Origin: Zymoseptoria tritici IPO323
Taxonomy: Eukaryota; Ascomycota; Dothideomycetes; Mycosphaerellales; Mycosphaerellaceae
Direction: 5' to 3'
Length of the DNA: 64,000 bases
Assembly (NCBI RefSeq): GCF_000219625.1
Contig: NC_018217.1
Coordinates: 2,728,001-2,792,000 of the forward strand
The notes beneath the pieces are model-generated. The model ran no database searches, had not been told where the DNA came from, and saw only the letters and a program-made list of their open reading frames with translations. Made by a program: the position numbers and the translations under genes. Of the stretch, positions 1 to 10,700 are shown piece by piece. Each line of letters opens with the position of its first letter. Within the stretch, counting starts at the first letter, position 1.

Positions 1-925
1 ACATTCCCAGAACCGATAGCATGCTCAGACTTCGTGGTAGTTCCGACGTGTAGCCCATCTTCGCCAGATCTGCATCCGCTGCTGCTGCGTGCACCGAGCC
101 GGTTCGCCGCGCTCCATCGCTGGACATGCCTCGTTTGACGGCGTCCATGGTTGATTTTGTGTAGAAGATATCGCCAGATGCGGTAGGAGGTAGTTCCCCA
201 CGTGAGGTCAGGTTTCCAGTGTCAACGGTCCCGGAAGTTAAATCGAAGTGAACGTCAGTCCGCAGTGTCCATGATCCCAGGTCGAAAGATAAGTATATAG
301 GAGTGCGACCGGATGCGCGTAGGGTATGTAGCTATGGCGGAGCTTTCGGCGACATTCCGCTGGTGTTATCGGGTCCCTGGCGGGATGGTGAGGAGAATGG
401 AGACCGGCTATTGTCCGGCCAGTCAAGTGGAGGAAGGAAGCGAAAGTGGCTTGGGCCTGGACAAGACGGCTTATCTTTCGCTACCGCCGTTCCTCGTTGA
501 TGATTGGATCCATCATTGGCAGGGGGATTTACTTCATCAGGTCAGGCCATCTTTCGGTCATGGCAGCGACACCACACTGCGACAAATGCGCTTTCAACAA
601 GTGCGTGGCATGAGAGTCAATTTATGGCCGAAGAAGTTTGAATGCAGAGCCAAAGGAGGATGAGTCGTGCAGAAGCAACAAGTCTTGCAAGTAACACCTC
701 CAGGCAAGTAACACCTCCAACCCTGCACGATGTAAGGCTGACTTCTGTATATTTATGGGAAGGCGAGCAACACACGGCGTAGAAATTGCATCTTGAGCTC
801 ATCATAAAAGGTATATATACACAAGAACGGACCACGATAAATATGTACTCAAGCAGATCAAAGGCCGTCTCAATCAATCATGCGCAGTCGTAAGTCCACA
901 CCTTCATCCATCAGCAGACCACCCT
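1..925. other. Left-edge stretch without a supported gene
   Basis: No reading frame here looks like a conserved protein. The longest ATG-initiated frame is at 313-663 on the plus strand (116 codons). It has no recognisable domain, and I do not call it. AT-rich TATA-like runs occur near 290-300 and 808-820 but cannot be tied to a gene. The 3' end of the leftward metalloprotease gene lies immediately to the right. Confidence 0.5.
687..719. repeat. Perfect 16-bp tandem direct repeat
   Basis: Two identical copies of GCAAGTAACACCTCCA lie at 687-702 and 704-719, separated by one base. This is a simple tandem duplication in the 3' flank of the metalloprotease gene. Its function is unknown. Confidence 0.85.
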
Positions 926-1852
926 CTAGTATCCCTTCCGATACTGCTCCCACAGCGCCCTGATTCGGGCGACCTGTCCCGGCGTAAAGCCCGTGTAGCA
1001 CGAGTCCGAGCTATAGTCCATGTAGTTGTGGATCAGGTCCACGCCTGGCAACCCAGGACAACTATCCTTCACCTCCGTCGGACACCCATCCGTACTCGAA
1101 GACTGCATTGGCGTATCATCGATCATGTCGCCTTCGCCTTCACAGGAGTATCCCTCAAAGGTATGCAGCAGTCCCAACCAGTGTCCCGTCTCGTGCACGG
1201 CCGTCATACCCTGGTTGTAGCCCGTCAGTGACCCTCCAGGCATCGTGTTGGCGTTGATATTGCATCCATCGGAAGCGTACAGCGCCTTGTCCATGCCGAC
1301 CTGGACTTGCGAGGGTAGCGTGCAGGTTCCGAGAATGCCACTGGTGAGATCGGAGTGGAAGTAGAGGTTCAAGTCGGCGTAGGTCCCTTTGCGGAGCGCG
1401 AGCTTCATAGCGTCCATGTCAGCGCCATCGGCCACGGCCCATGCGTCGTTGACGGTTATGTCAGTTTCGATGAGCTTGAAGTTCAGGCCGATGCGTTTGT
1501 ACACGGTGTTCATGACGTTGATCTGCTTTGTGGCTTGTTTCTTGGTGTAGAGGGCGGCGTTGGCGGTTGTGGTGAGGATGTGCATGTATGCGTTGATGGT
1601 GGTTATTGGAATGTCTTCTCTCGTCTTCAAGAGCGCCGGTGCTCGTGTGCCGGTCTGGTGATGTCGAAGCTTGCGACTGAGGGCTTTGATGGTCTTGTTG
1701 AAGTCGCTGGAGCCGGAGGCTCGTGACACGCCGCAGTTGAAGTGTTTGATGGTGAGATTTGTTTTTGGGTCTACGAAGGACGAGATCGGATTGTTTGCGC
1801 CGTGTGCCATGCCGGCGGCCAGCGCCGCAAAGACGAACGTGAGGAGCTTCAT
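926..1852 (-). CDS. Secreted M43-family (pappalysin-like) metalloprotease
   Basis: This single-exon gene encodes 308 residues. It is predicted to be a secreted zinc endopeptidase of the M43B/metzincin type found in many fungal secretomes. The ATG at 1852 is chosen because it opens with a classic signal peptide (MKLLTFVFAALAAGMAHG). The frame extends 52 codons further upstream, but that part has no coding character. The zinc-binding signature HETGHWLGLLH matches HExxHxxGxxH, and a Met-turn-like NYMDYSS follows about 60 residues later. Cysteines flanking the active site (YSCEGEGD, DGCPTE, DSCPG, DSCYTG) fit the disulphide pattern of the family. Length and C-terminal end (ARIRALWEQYR) look complete. 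The exact substrate is not predictable. The class assignment is confident and rests on the motif. Confidence 0.9.
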   Translation of the reverse strand: MKLLTFVFAALAAGMAHGANNPISSFVDPKTNLTIKHFNCGVSRASGSSDFNKTIKALSRKLRHHQTGTRAPALLKTREDIPITTINAYMHILTTTANAALYTKKQATKQINVMNTVYKRIGLNFKLIETDITVNDAWAVADGADMDAMKLALRKGTYADLNLYFHSDLTSGILGTCTLPSQVQVGMDKALYASDGCNINANTMPGGSLTGYNQGMTAVHETGHWLGLLHTFEGYSCEGEGDMIDDTPMQSSSTDGCPTEVKDSCPGLPGVDLIHNYMDYSSDSCYTGFTPGQVARIRALWEQYRKGY

Positions 1853-2532
1853 GGTTGATCGTGCAGTCAGAGGTGACGTTGAAGTTGGTCGTGCCGGGGA
1901 ATGTTTCGAGATATGCCGTGGAATGCAGTTTGTGTTAAAGAAGCATATGGTACCTGCTGCACTCCAGGGTGAATATGAGCGACTGGCCGGCTGAGCCGCA
2001 TGTGCCATACCATCCCTTTAGTAGACTGGCAATCACGGTCTGGATGCCGAATCCCGGGCCTTTGGTAGTTGGTATATCGACGGTTGCGGTTGAACTTGCC
2101 TGTTGGACAAGAAAAGTTAACATGAACAAAGGCCATGTGGAGGCTGAAGATGCCGTCTGGACCCAGGTCAAGATGTGAAAGAAGGATCTAGAGCCGAGTC
2201 CTTCAAGGTCAGCCGTAAGGCTACTCAGATCAGATCTCACCATCAATGCCGCGGAGCACAATCCGAATCATGTGGCGCTTGGGGCGAGGACGCTCAAAAA
2301 GAAAGCAGCCGGCTGAAGATGCTCCATCGGCTGTATCGAGCACATGCGATGATCAGACTAAGACCTTGTCAATGGAGAGTGTGAACAGAGATCTGTGATT
2401 CAGGCCAGATGTAACAAGCAGGATATTCAAGAGTACCTCCCCAGCCAGATTCTCTCCATCTTGCCGATGGACTGCTGATACTCCAAAACGCCAAGTATAC
2501 CCGAATCCAATATGACAATGAAAGTGAAATGT
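1853..2532. other. Intergenic region between metalloprotease and CDC50 genes
   Basis: This 680-bp region is the upstream region of the leftward metalloprotease gene and the 3' flank of the leftward CDC50-like gene. I see no conserved coding frame, RNA gene or strong repeat in it. The first ~150 bp nearest the ATG are open in the metalloprotease frame but probably 5' leader. Confidence 0.5.
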
Positions 2533-3979
2533 TCATGCAGCTTCGTTACTTCTTGGTGCTCTGCCGGTAGTAGTTGCTGTGCTGGGTTGTTCGGTGTTCC
2601 ATGTCAAATAGCTGTGGTCGCCAAGTTTTCTGCATTGTGCGTCGTCAGTCATCGTTACGATATGCAGGTCGACGGAGTCGCAGATCTTACCGTGGCTTGA
2701 TGAGTTGCGTCACTGTGAAGAGAGCACCCAGAATGATACAAAGGCCACCAACGACGATGTAGGTGATGCCGAGGAACGGGTTCTTACCGCCCATGACGGT
2801 ACGCGTGGACAGGAGAATCGACTTGGTGCCGGAATAGATGGTCACGGGGAAGTCTAGTCGTGATGGTGTCAGCTCATAACCTGGATGCCGGGTCGTCTTC
2901 CGACTTCACTTACAGTCGTGGATCACCACCTCGTATCTTCCAACTTCCATCTTCTCATTGTCGTTACGCAAAGCCAGCTTGCTGAACGTCGGCAGACCTG
3001 CCGTCCGCATCCACACGTGGAATTCTTCCCATTCCTTGATTTTCGGGATTGGAAACGTCTCGTTGTAGGTTGGGTACCGCACACGCCAGTTGACGGGTGG
3101 AACGACCTCATCGTTCTTGTACTTTGCATTGCCGTAGAGATCATCGTCCGTGGACCAGGCAATGCCCTTGTTGGTCATGTTGTAGGTGACCCCGTTCGAA
3201 GCGCCTTCTCCTCGCCCATTCAGCAACACCGGGCTCATAAAGGTATCGTTGAACATGGAATTCGCAATGAGACCACATGGGTAGTATGCCTTCTGGACGC
3301 CATTCACGATCTCGGTCTGAAGAGGGTCGCAGTTAGAGCCCTCAATCTCCGCCGCCGACCTGATGTTTCCCTTAAGCTGGCTCTCGTCGAACGACTGTAC
3401 GTATCGTCGGTGATTTTGATAGAAGTTTGTGAGCTGGTAGTAGAAGAGCACCGGTGGCGCGAGCTCATCTGGAATGTAGAATTGCACTCGGCAAGCCGTC
3501 GTGCTGATGTTCATGAAGTTGTTGTCCTCCCCTCCGACGCCCACATCAATGGTCTCTCGACACCATGTTGGCAGATCTGCATTCTCCACCTTCGTCTTGA
3601 AAGAATTCGAGTATTTGCCGCTGGGGATCGGGGCGTATCCATCGTTGTTGTTGCCGCATGGCGGAGCACTTCGACTGCACTCTGAGTAATCGAGGGTGAG
3701 TTCCTGAACGGTGGAGCTGGCCCATAGGAGCACGCCTCCGATGGGCGCAAAGATGACTCCGACGGCGAAGAAGAGAGGGAGGACGGTCTTCGGAGTGAGG
3801 ATGGGTTGCCACGCCTTTAGACGTTGTTGTCGGAAAGCGTTGTCTGTTGAAAGCCGTCAGTACTCCGCTCTCTGCGCGCCGCTCGTCTGGTGCTTACTCG
3901 GAGGTCTGCGACTCTTCTGCTTCTCCACTGGCTCGTCATGACTGCTCGATGCGTCGGTCTGCTCTAATGTCTGCGACAT
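2533..3979 (-). CDS. Cdc50/Lem3 family flippase beta subunit
   Basis: This protein is the chaperone/beta subunit of P4-ATPase phospholipid flippases in secretory-pathway and plasma membranes. I assemble four exons: 3979-3898, 3843-2914, 2853-2691 and 2629-2533, with introns of 54, 60 and 61 nt. They join in frame to 423 residues, the usual family length. The N-terminal tail is followed by the first membrane segment, reading LKAWQPILTPKTVLPLFFAV. A large lumenal domain follows with paired cysteines and N-glycosylation sequons (NTT-, NDT- and NMT-type positions). The second membrane segment is preceded by GGKNPFLGITYIVVGG. The last exon supplies the family hallmark RKLGDHSYLTWN after a splice junction inside the Arg codon. 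The spliced product matches Cdc50/Lem3 end to end, so the family call is firm. Which of the fungal paralogues it is cannot be settled by eye. Confidence 0.93.
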
Positions 3980-4220
3980 GTTGATTTATGCTGTTCCGGA
4001 TGAGCACATTGGGAGATGTGGCAGTGATCAAGACAAGACGATCGGGCATGCCGCGTCAGGACGGGATGTGCTGCGGATTCCCCGTCCAAGGTGGGGACAG
4101 CAAAACGGAAATTCTGACACCCAGTCTAGCAGCGACAACTCAAGTTTCTCGACCCTTTTTGACACCACGACAACGATCTCGAAACAAGAACAACAACATA
4201 GCAAGAGACTTTTTGTACCA

Positions 4221-4239
4221 AAGATACTATTTGTATCTT
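4221..4239. repeat. Perfect 7-bp inverted repeat upstream of CDC50-like gene
   Basis: AAGATAC at 4221-4227 and GTATCTT at 4233-4239 are perfect reverse complements around a 5-bp spacer. The element sits about 240 bp upstream of the CDC50-like ATG and could be a dimeric regulator site or a chance palindrome. Confidence 0.4.
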
Positions 4240-4245
4240 CAGAAT

Positions 4246-4253
4246 TTTTATAT
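4246..4253 (-). promoter_or_regulatory. TATA-like element for the CDC50-like gene
   Basis: The minus strand reads TATAAAAA here, about 270 bp upstream of the ATG at 3979. It is a plausible core promoter element by composition and position only. Confidence 0.3.
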
Positions 4254-4576
4254 TCAACTGTGTGGGCGAGATACGAGAGGTAGAAGTAGAAAGTCATAAT
4301 TCTTGGAAGTTTCCGTTTTGCTTTCAGGCGGAGGCCCGTCCAAGCCGTCGCAGCGCCGTCAATTCAAGGGTCCAGTCGTCCTTCGCAACTTTTTGTGCAG
4401 TGAAGTGGACTTGCGCTGGAATTATGCAAAACGCCTCAAGATCACATTATGTCCTGTGGGTTGGATCTCTACATGTTGTACATCTCCAGGTCTGTCTATT
4501 CAAGTTGGCGTATGTCGCCTCTTTTCTATCGCATCACGCTTAATTGCTTTGTCACACAATGTACCGGCCCTGCTCT

Positions 4577-6949
4577 CTAATCATAGTCCTGACCAACACG
4601 CTTGTACCTCCCACTGCCACCTTGAGTGTTGGGGTCCTCGCCTTTGGCGCGCTTGACCACGTTGCTGATCCAGCCTCCGACACCTTCTCCGCGCTCATTC
4701 AAGATGGGCTTGCCGTCTTGAATGTCGACGTCTGGAGGCTGCAAGTCCATGTCTGGTACCTCGTCGTCCTGGTTGCCTAGTCGGAACGATGACGGAGAGC
4801 GATTACCGCTGAAGAGTGATTCTGCTTCTGCGAGAGTTTCCGGTGTGGGCGCGACAGTGGTAGCGTCTCCGAAAAGTGAGTTCATGTCTTCCAAACGCAC
4901 ATTGGCAGTCTCGGGATAGAGGAAGTAGACTGTATATCGTTAGCATGATAATCCCTTTATGATTTCCACAAGACTCGACTTACCGACAACGAAACTGACT
5001 GCACAGAAAAATGCGTGCACCAAATACAGGCGCCACTTTATCCACTGTTGCAGAATCGGTGTCATCTCTCCCACCAACCAGTTGAAAGCCCAGTTGGATG
5101 CCGTCGATAGACTTGCACCCTTCGCTCTGATGCTGAGTGGTAGAATCTCCGGCGGATACAGCCAAGGAATGGGACCCCAAGAGTACCCAAAGGCCGCGTT
5201 GTAAATCATGACAAATATGACCACCAAGCGCGGCGTGAGTTTGATGTCGATGTAGATGAAGTATGAGATCGCGGAGAGTGAGATGATCATGGCCACGGCT
5301 CCTGAGAGCAGGATGAAACGGCGGCCGAGGCGGTCGACCAGGTACCAAGGAGGAATTGTCGAAGCCAAATAAGTGATTCCGTTGATTCCTGTCATCAAGA
5401 TAGCATCTCGTCCAGTCCATCCAGCTTGCTCAAATACCAGAGGAGCGTAGTAGGAAATGACGTTGATGCCGTTGAGCTGAGCAAGGGCTTGCGCAGACAT
5501 GGCGATGAAGACACGTCTGGAGTATCTTTTGAACATGTCTTTGTAAGATCGCTCTCCTTCTTGTCGCTGAAGCAGAACGTTCATCTTGATCTCGCGGTAC
5601 TCGTCCCGAGCCTTTTGGTTGTGGATGTCGCCTTTTCCGTAGAGGTTTGCAATGACAACGATGCCTTCCTCGTCGTGATCATTGTCGAGCAGCCATCGCG
5701 GTGACTCGACGATGAGAAATGATCCAACAGCAAGCAGACCTCCCATCACGACTTGCATCAGCAATGGTAGCCTCCATGCCCAGTCACTCTTGATGTAGCT
5801 GGAGAAGTAGTCCACCCAGACACTGCACATGTATCCAAAGACGTTTCCAGAGAACTCAATGCACGCCAGCTTGCCGCGGTTGTGCGGCGGGCTGATCTCA
5901 CTCTGATATACCGGCACAATCGTGCTCAACGCTCCCACCCCTAGACCAGCAATGATCCTGCCCAGCAACATCATGGGCATACCAGTTGCGAATGCTTGAA
6001 TCGCTCCACCCACAACGAAAACCAATGCTCCGTATAAGATTGTCTTTCTCCGCCCAATCATGTCCCCAATGCGTCCGACCGATATCGAGGATATGAAGGC
6101 TCCCACCTCCAAGATAGCCACCATAGTGCCAATCTCAGCTGGTGAAGGTTGGTTGAAGTAGTCCTTGAAGTAAGGCCCGGTAATGATACCGGACATCACA
6201 CCCTGATCATAACCAAACAAGAACACACCCAACGACACGAAGATGGACAGGAAGTATATCAGCTTCTTGCCATGCAGGCCGTGCATGCGCGAGGACGAAT
6301 CATTGGGAGCCATGGTCCTAGCCAGCAATCTCTGTCCCCAACTCAGCGGTAGGGGAGCAGGACTGGGCACTCGAATGTCTTCCTTCTTTATATCGACGCC
6401 AGATTGGCGTTCTTTCTCGTTCGAGGGAAAGCGGACTCGTTTCGAATGTCGTGGGCGTCCGCGGTCGTCGACGGCCGAGCGAAGGTGGGCTGCGAGCGGG
6501 TCTTCTGCGTCGCCGAGCTGATCCACTAGATCGCCGGTGTCACTCCAGAGGGAGAAGTCGTCTTCGTCGTCGTCGTAATCGTCTTCGTCGTAGGAGGCGG
6601 AGCCGGAGCGCCGTGTCAGGCGTTCACGGTCTCCCTTCTCGTTGTAGATACTGCTGCTCCGTCGCCGGCGACTCGAGGAGCTGAGGGTGTGGAGGGGGAT
6701 GTTGGCCGGCTTGCGGGTCGTGTTGGTAGAACTGCTTCCGGAGAGGTGGAGAGGAATGATGAAGGGTTCGGGACTGACTTGGAGCAGTCCAGTCCTGGTC
6801 GGGAGAGGAAAAGGTGAAGTGCTTCTTGCAGCACACGTGGAATGCGGACGAGGACCTTTGCTCTGGTAAAAGTCCCGAGCGGAGGAGGAACCGACTGCAC
6901 GTTGGCGTAGTGGGACCCACCAGGTAGAACTAGTCGAATGACACCTCAA
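4577..6949 (-). CDS. MFS sugar-porter family transporter with acidic N-terminal extension
   Basis: This is a proton-coupled or facilitative sugar transporter of the major facilitator superfamily, predicted to be in the plasma membrane. The exons run to 4984 and from 4929 to 4577 (54-nt intron), and the join restores VYFLYPETANVRLEDMN. Sugar-porter signatures are all present: GYDQGVMSG, GRIGDMIGRR, the RIIAGLGVGALSTIVPVYQS stretch, VESPRWLL and PETxxxxLEDM. The first in-frame ATG is at 6313 and would give a normal-length 560-residue transporter. Upstream the frame stays open for 212 more codons to 6949, with a basic SSSRRRRSSS stretch and an acidic YDEDDYDDDEDDFSLW stretch. Relatives of this subfamily have a similar cytosolic tail, so I think this part is coding. 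The upstream boundary given is only the limit of the open frame, because no ATG is found there and a missing upstream exon is likely. Confidence 0.85.
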
Positions 6950-7719
6950 ATCTCAAGGACTAGAACTAGCAGGCTGTCTCGCAAGGTGGTCGATGGTGGA
7001 GGGACCCACGTGATTGTAACAAACGAGAAACGATAAAACCCCAGCGGTGCTGATCGTGTGGGCGATAGGCTGGGTTGGTACGAAGAGGGAATGAGGTCAC
7101 AAGATATCCGTAAACCGCGTTCGTTGTCCGCAAGAGACGTGTCCGCGTGTGATGGAAGTGTATGTAAGAAGAATCGAGGTACAATGTACATGTCTACAAC
7201 GCAGGGCAACAATTCAATCCTTCTTGCTTCCCGTGCTCAAGCGAGTCCACCAGATACAGAAGCTGTTTCAAAGGACCCCCTTCAATTCTGCCAAGCACAT
7301 CCCCTATCCGGCTCGAAAGCACTTCGATCGGTGATAAAGGGGACTTGACAAGTTGTTCTTTGAACGTTGTCGACGATAAGATGTCGGTACCTCGCATTTA
7401 CAACCGCGAAGCGTGACAGCGGAAGCAAAAAATCACAAGCGATGCAGGTCAGGCTGATCTTTCGTCAAGCTGCATCGGCAGTAGAGGGATACGAAGTCCC
7501 CTGCTAGCTTGGATGGCCTTGTGATCGCTGACAACACCAACTCGCAGTTGGCCTTACGAGAGATGTATACATGCCGGGTACTCGTCGAACGAAGCAAATG
7601 TACAAACAACGTTCAAGGGTATCTAAGTGTAAGACAGCTGTTTCGCTCTTTCATGCAACGCCGATTCTGGTCAAGATGCAGGAATCCCATCGCTCAAATG
7701 CAGAAACGCCAAAAAGTAA
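6950..7719. other. Intergenic region upstream of the sugar transporter
   Basis: This 770-bp region is the 5' flank of the leftward sugar transporter and the 3' flank of the leftward DUF3684-type gene. The nearest upstream ATGs for the transporter strand are at 7191 and 7397, each opening short frames. I found no strong GTAAGT-type donor linking either frame to the transporter. Nothing else is recognisable. Confidence 0.45.
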
Positions 7720-10700
7720 TCAGCCCTCTGAGGTGATGCGACCAGCCAACCAAACCATGCGTCTAAAGTAATGCGCCGCGAAGCTCTCCGTGTAGTACGA
7801 ATGATTCTGATCATGATTGCTAACCAAGTTGTGGGCCAGTTCTGCGGAGAGATAAGTCAGTAAACGAAGTTCATCATCGTATAAGGCGCGAGAGTGTTCG
7901 GAACATACCATGACAAAGTGTGATCCACCAGTACGCCACCGCTTCGACCTTGCCCTCCGGCGAGGCCATATGCGCAACATGAAGTTGCATGAAATATCTC
8001 AAATTGCAGAACAGAGCGCCGTTGCTGTTGAACGCAATTGCAGCGCCTTTTTCGTCGTGATAGATGTTGATCGTTTTGGGTGGGAGCTCGAACACCTGCG
8101 CCACGGCCGTGAGGACGATGACGAACTTGACAATCGCATCACGCTGGATCTGGAGAAAGCCATTTGGATCAGGATTGTCGCGGGAGAGGTAAATCTTGAA
8201 GCCACTGTCGAGTTCGGCGATGAATTGAATGTCTTGGGCTGGCGTGTGGTCGCAATAAGTGGGTGTCTCTTTGATCTCCTTCGTTTGCTGGGCTGACGAG
8301 ACTTCGGAAGCTCTATGCTCTCGCGAGGCTTTGATGGCAGACTGTAGATTTGACTGCACATCGCCTGAGGACGTAGCACGGCCAGTACCTGGCGCACCAA
8401 TTGGATTACCACTCGCCTCATAGGGAGGAGGCAAGTCGGCCTGTCGCACATTCTGATCTCCAGATAGCAGCTTTTGCATTTGCTCGGCAGCTTGGTTGTT
8501 AGAGTTGAATCCGAGGTGTTTACTGATAGTATTGAAGAGCCCGCCGGGCTTCTTCCCTCGGTCAGCTGTTTCCGGCCTGGCTGTCTCGGGCGAGTCTGAG
8601 AAGGAGCCTGGCATGGCAAGCTGCTTGTCTGGGGTCGCAGGTTGCTCTACCATCTGTGGCTGCTGATTCTGTTGCGGCTGTGACATGACATTGCTTTTAG
8701 CGGCAGATGCTTGCGTAGGTCGCGTCGCCGACTCTGCTTCAACCAGTCGTCTCTGTTCTTCAGCGCGCTTCTGCATTTCGGATTCGGCAATACGAGACTC
8801 TGCCGCCTTCTGTCGAAGGATACGATCGACATTGTAGCCCTTCGTCTTCAGTCTACGAAGATCACTTTCCAGAATGGTCTCAAAGGCGAGAAAGTCTTGC
8901 TGTTTCGGTCGCTTCAGAAGCAGAGCGGAGATTGCCTTGCTGACTTCGTACAGGTCGTAGCGAGCTGTCACGAAAAGCGTGGCATCGCGCTTCGTCTCCC
9001 GATGCAGTGCAGCGCTCCGCTTGGCAGTGTGCTGCACCTTGTAGCCTTTCAACTTGCGCGTGACTTGCAAGAACTCTGTCACTTGGACTGTGAGATTCTG
9101 CTCCAACCATTTCGCATCATGCCTCACGGATTCGGGCCCATGGTCGTGGAGAAACAAACGACATCGCTCTACAAGCAGCATTTGTAGTTTCGCTGCGGCA
9201 GATTGATCGTGCAGCAACGGGCCCTTCCGCTGCTCATCCTCGGCCAACTTACTAAGCCAGGGAGTTTCGAGGGAGGCGTAGAAGTTTTCCAAGATCTCTT
9301 CTTGTGGCGCTGCAAGCAGAATGTCGGAGAAAAGACGGTATGAATTGAAGTCGTCGATCAAGACCATGTCGGTAGCCTTGACCAAGAGCTGCTCCCGTAT
9401 CATGGTCTCGTCGTCATCGTATTCGTTCTTTTCGTCGGCATGACGAGTTCCCCCGGAGCGGACCAATCTCTCGGCCAACAGACAAGGCGAAGTCTTCAGG
9501 CGCTGCCACAGGAGCTTATCCTTTTTGATGGCCGCAGCATTCTCGGCTATCTTTCGCAGGAGCTGGACGTACTTGTCAGGACCGAGTGTACCTAGTAAAC
9601 GTGTCGGCTGCCGAACAAGCGTATCGGCAATCTCGGTTGCACTCGGTTCGTGTTTACAGCCAACACGAAGCAAGAACGTGTTCGCGTCGTGCCCAAAGTC
9701 GACGAAGTCGAAAATGTCACCGTACACCTCACCATCTCCGAGGAAGCACAACCTAGGAGAGGTAAAGCGCGTATGAGGAGCTTTCGACCCGGAAGCTCTG
9801 TCGACGACTGGTACAATCGGCGCATTTCCAAGGCGTTCTGCCAGGTTCCCGTTAGGACCAATCTCGCCCAGTCGACCAGCAAGATAGCCGTACAGCATCT
9901 GCGCCGATGACTTATCTGCCGGCGGAGATTTGATCAGGCGCTCAGCACATGCTTCAATGGGAGGTTCTAGAGCAACGCCAAAGAGCGCGTGATGTGGCTG
10001 CAGGTCTTCTCGCAGAGTGCGGAAACGGAGCACTGCGGCTTTTGGATTGGCATAACATTGAGACGGCTTCGCAACCAAATTCTTTCCCTCACCCGCGAAA
10101 GGTAAGACTGGAAGAAAAGCTTTGTCAATGTCGGCGACTGCGAACTTAGCGTAGCCGTTGTGGAAAGCATTCATGACCCAGTAGGTAACCGTGCGCTTCT
10201 GGAGCTCGGAATCTGCTGGGGCCTTGGAAAGGATGTTCACGAGGTCTAGAACCGATGGGTATGGCTGGAGGCCAAGAGAACGCAAGAACCGGCCCTCTGG
10301 CGTGGACGCGCGGTACTGTCCTGGCCATTGCAGCACTGGTAGACCAAGTCGTTTGATAGCATCATCAGGCTCGAACAGCTCGGGGATGCGGTACAATTTT
10401 CCCTTCGTCGTCGCATCGTCGCTCTGCGTCTCGGCGAGACAAATCGGCGTCTGACGGAGGCGCTTGAGATCCTCAGAAGGAATGTCGTCTTTCACGCTCA
10501 ATAAATACTTGATCAAGTCCACATGGCTCCACTTGCCATCCTCTGCAGCCGGCGAATTTGATTTCGCCATCAGGCGGTCAAACACGACACTCAGCTCGAC
10601 GGTCTTGCGTACGCCTAAGGCGGATAGGAACTTCTCCTTTACCCCTTGGAGACCAACAATCGTCGGGAGATCTTCGAAGAGCTTCACACTGCCAAAATAA

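Noticed and set aside
313..663. 116-codon plus-strand frame at the left edge
   Set aside because: No domain, no codon bias and no splice context; likely chance.
2885..3685. 266-codon plus-strand frame opposite the CDC50-like gene
   Set aside because: Shadow of the conserved CDC50 exon on the other strand.
7874..7908. Unspliced C-terminus of the DUF3684-type protein (GMFRTLSRLIR)
   Set aside because: GTATGT donor and CCGCAG acceptor give a much better conserved-looking end; the read-through tail is intron sequence.
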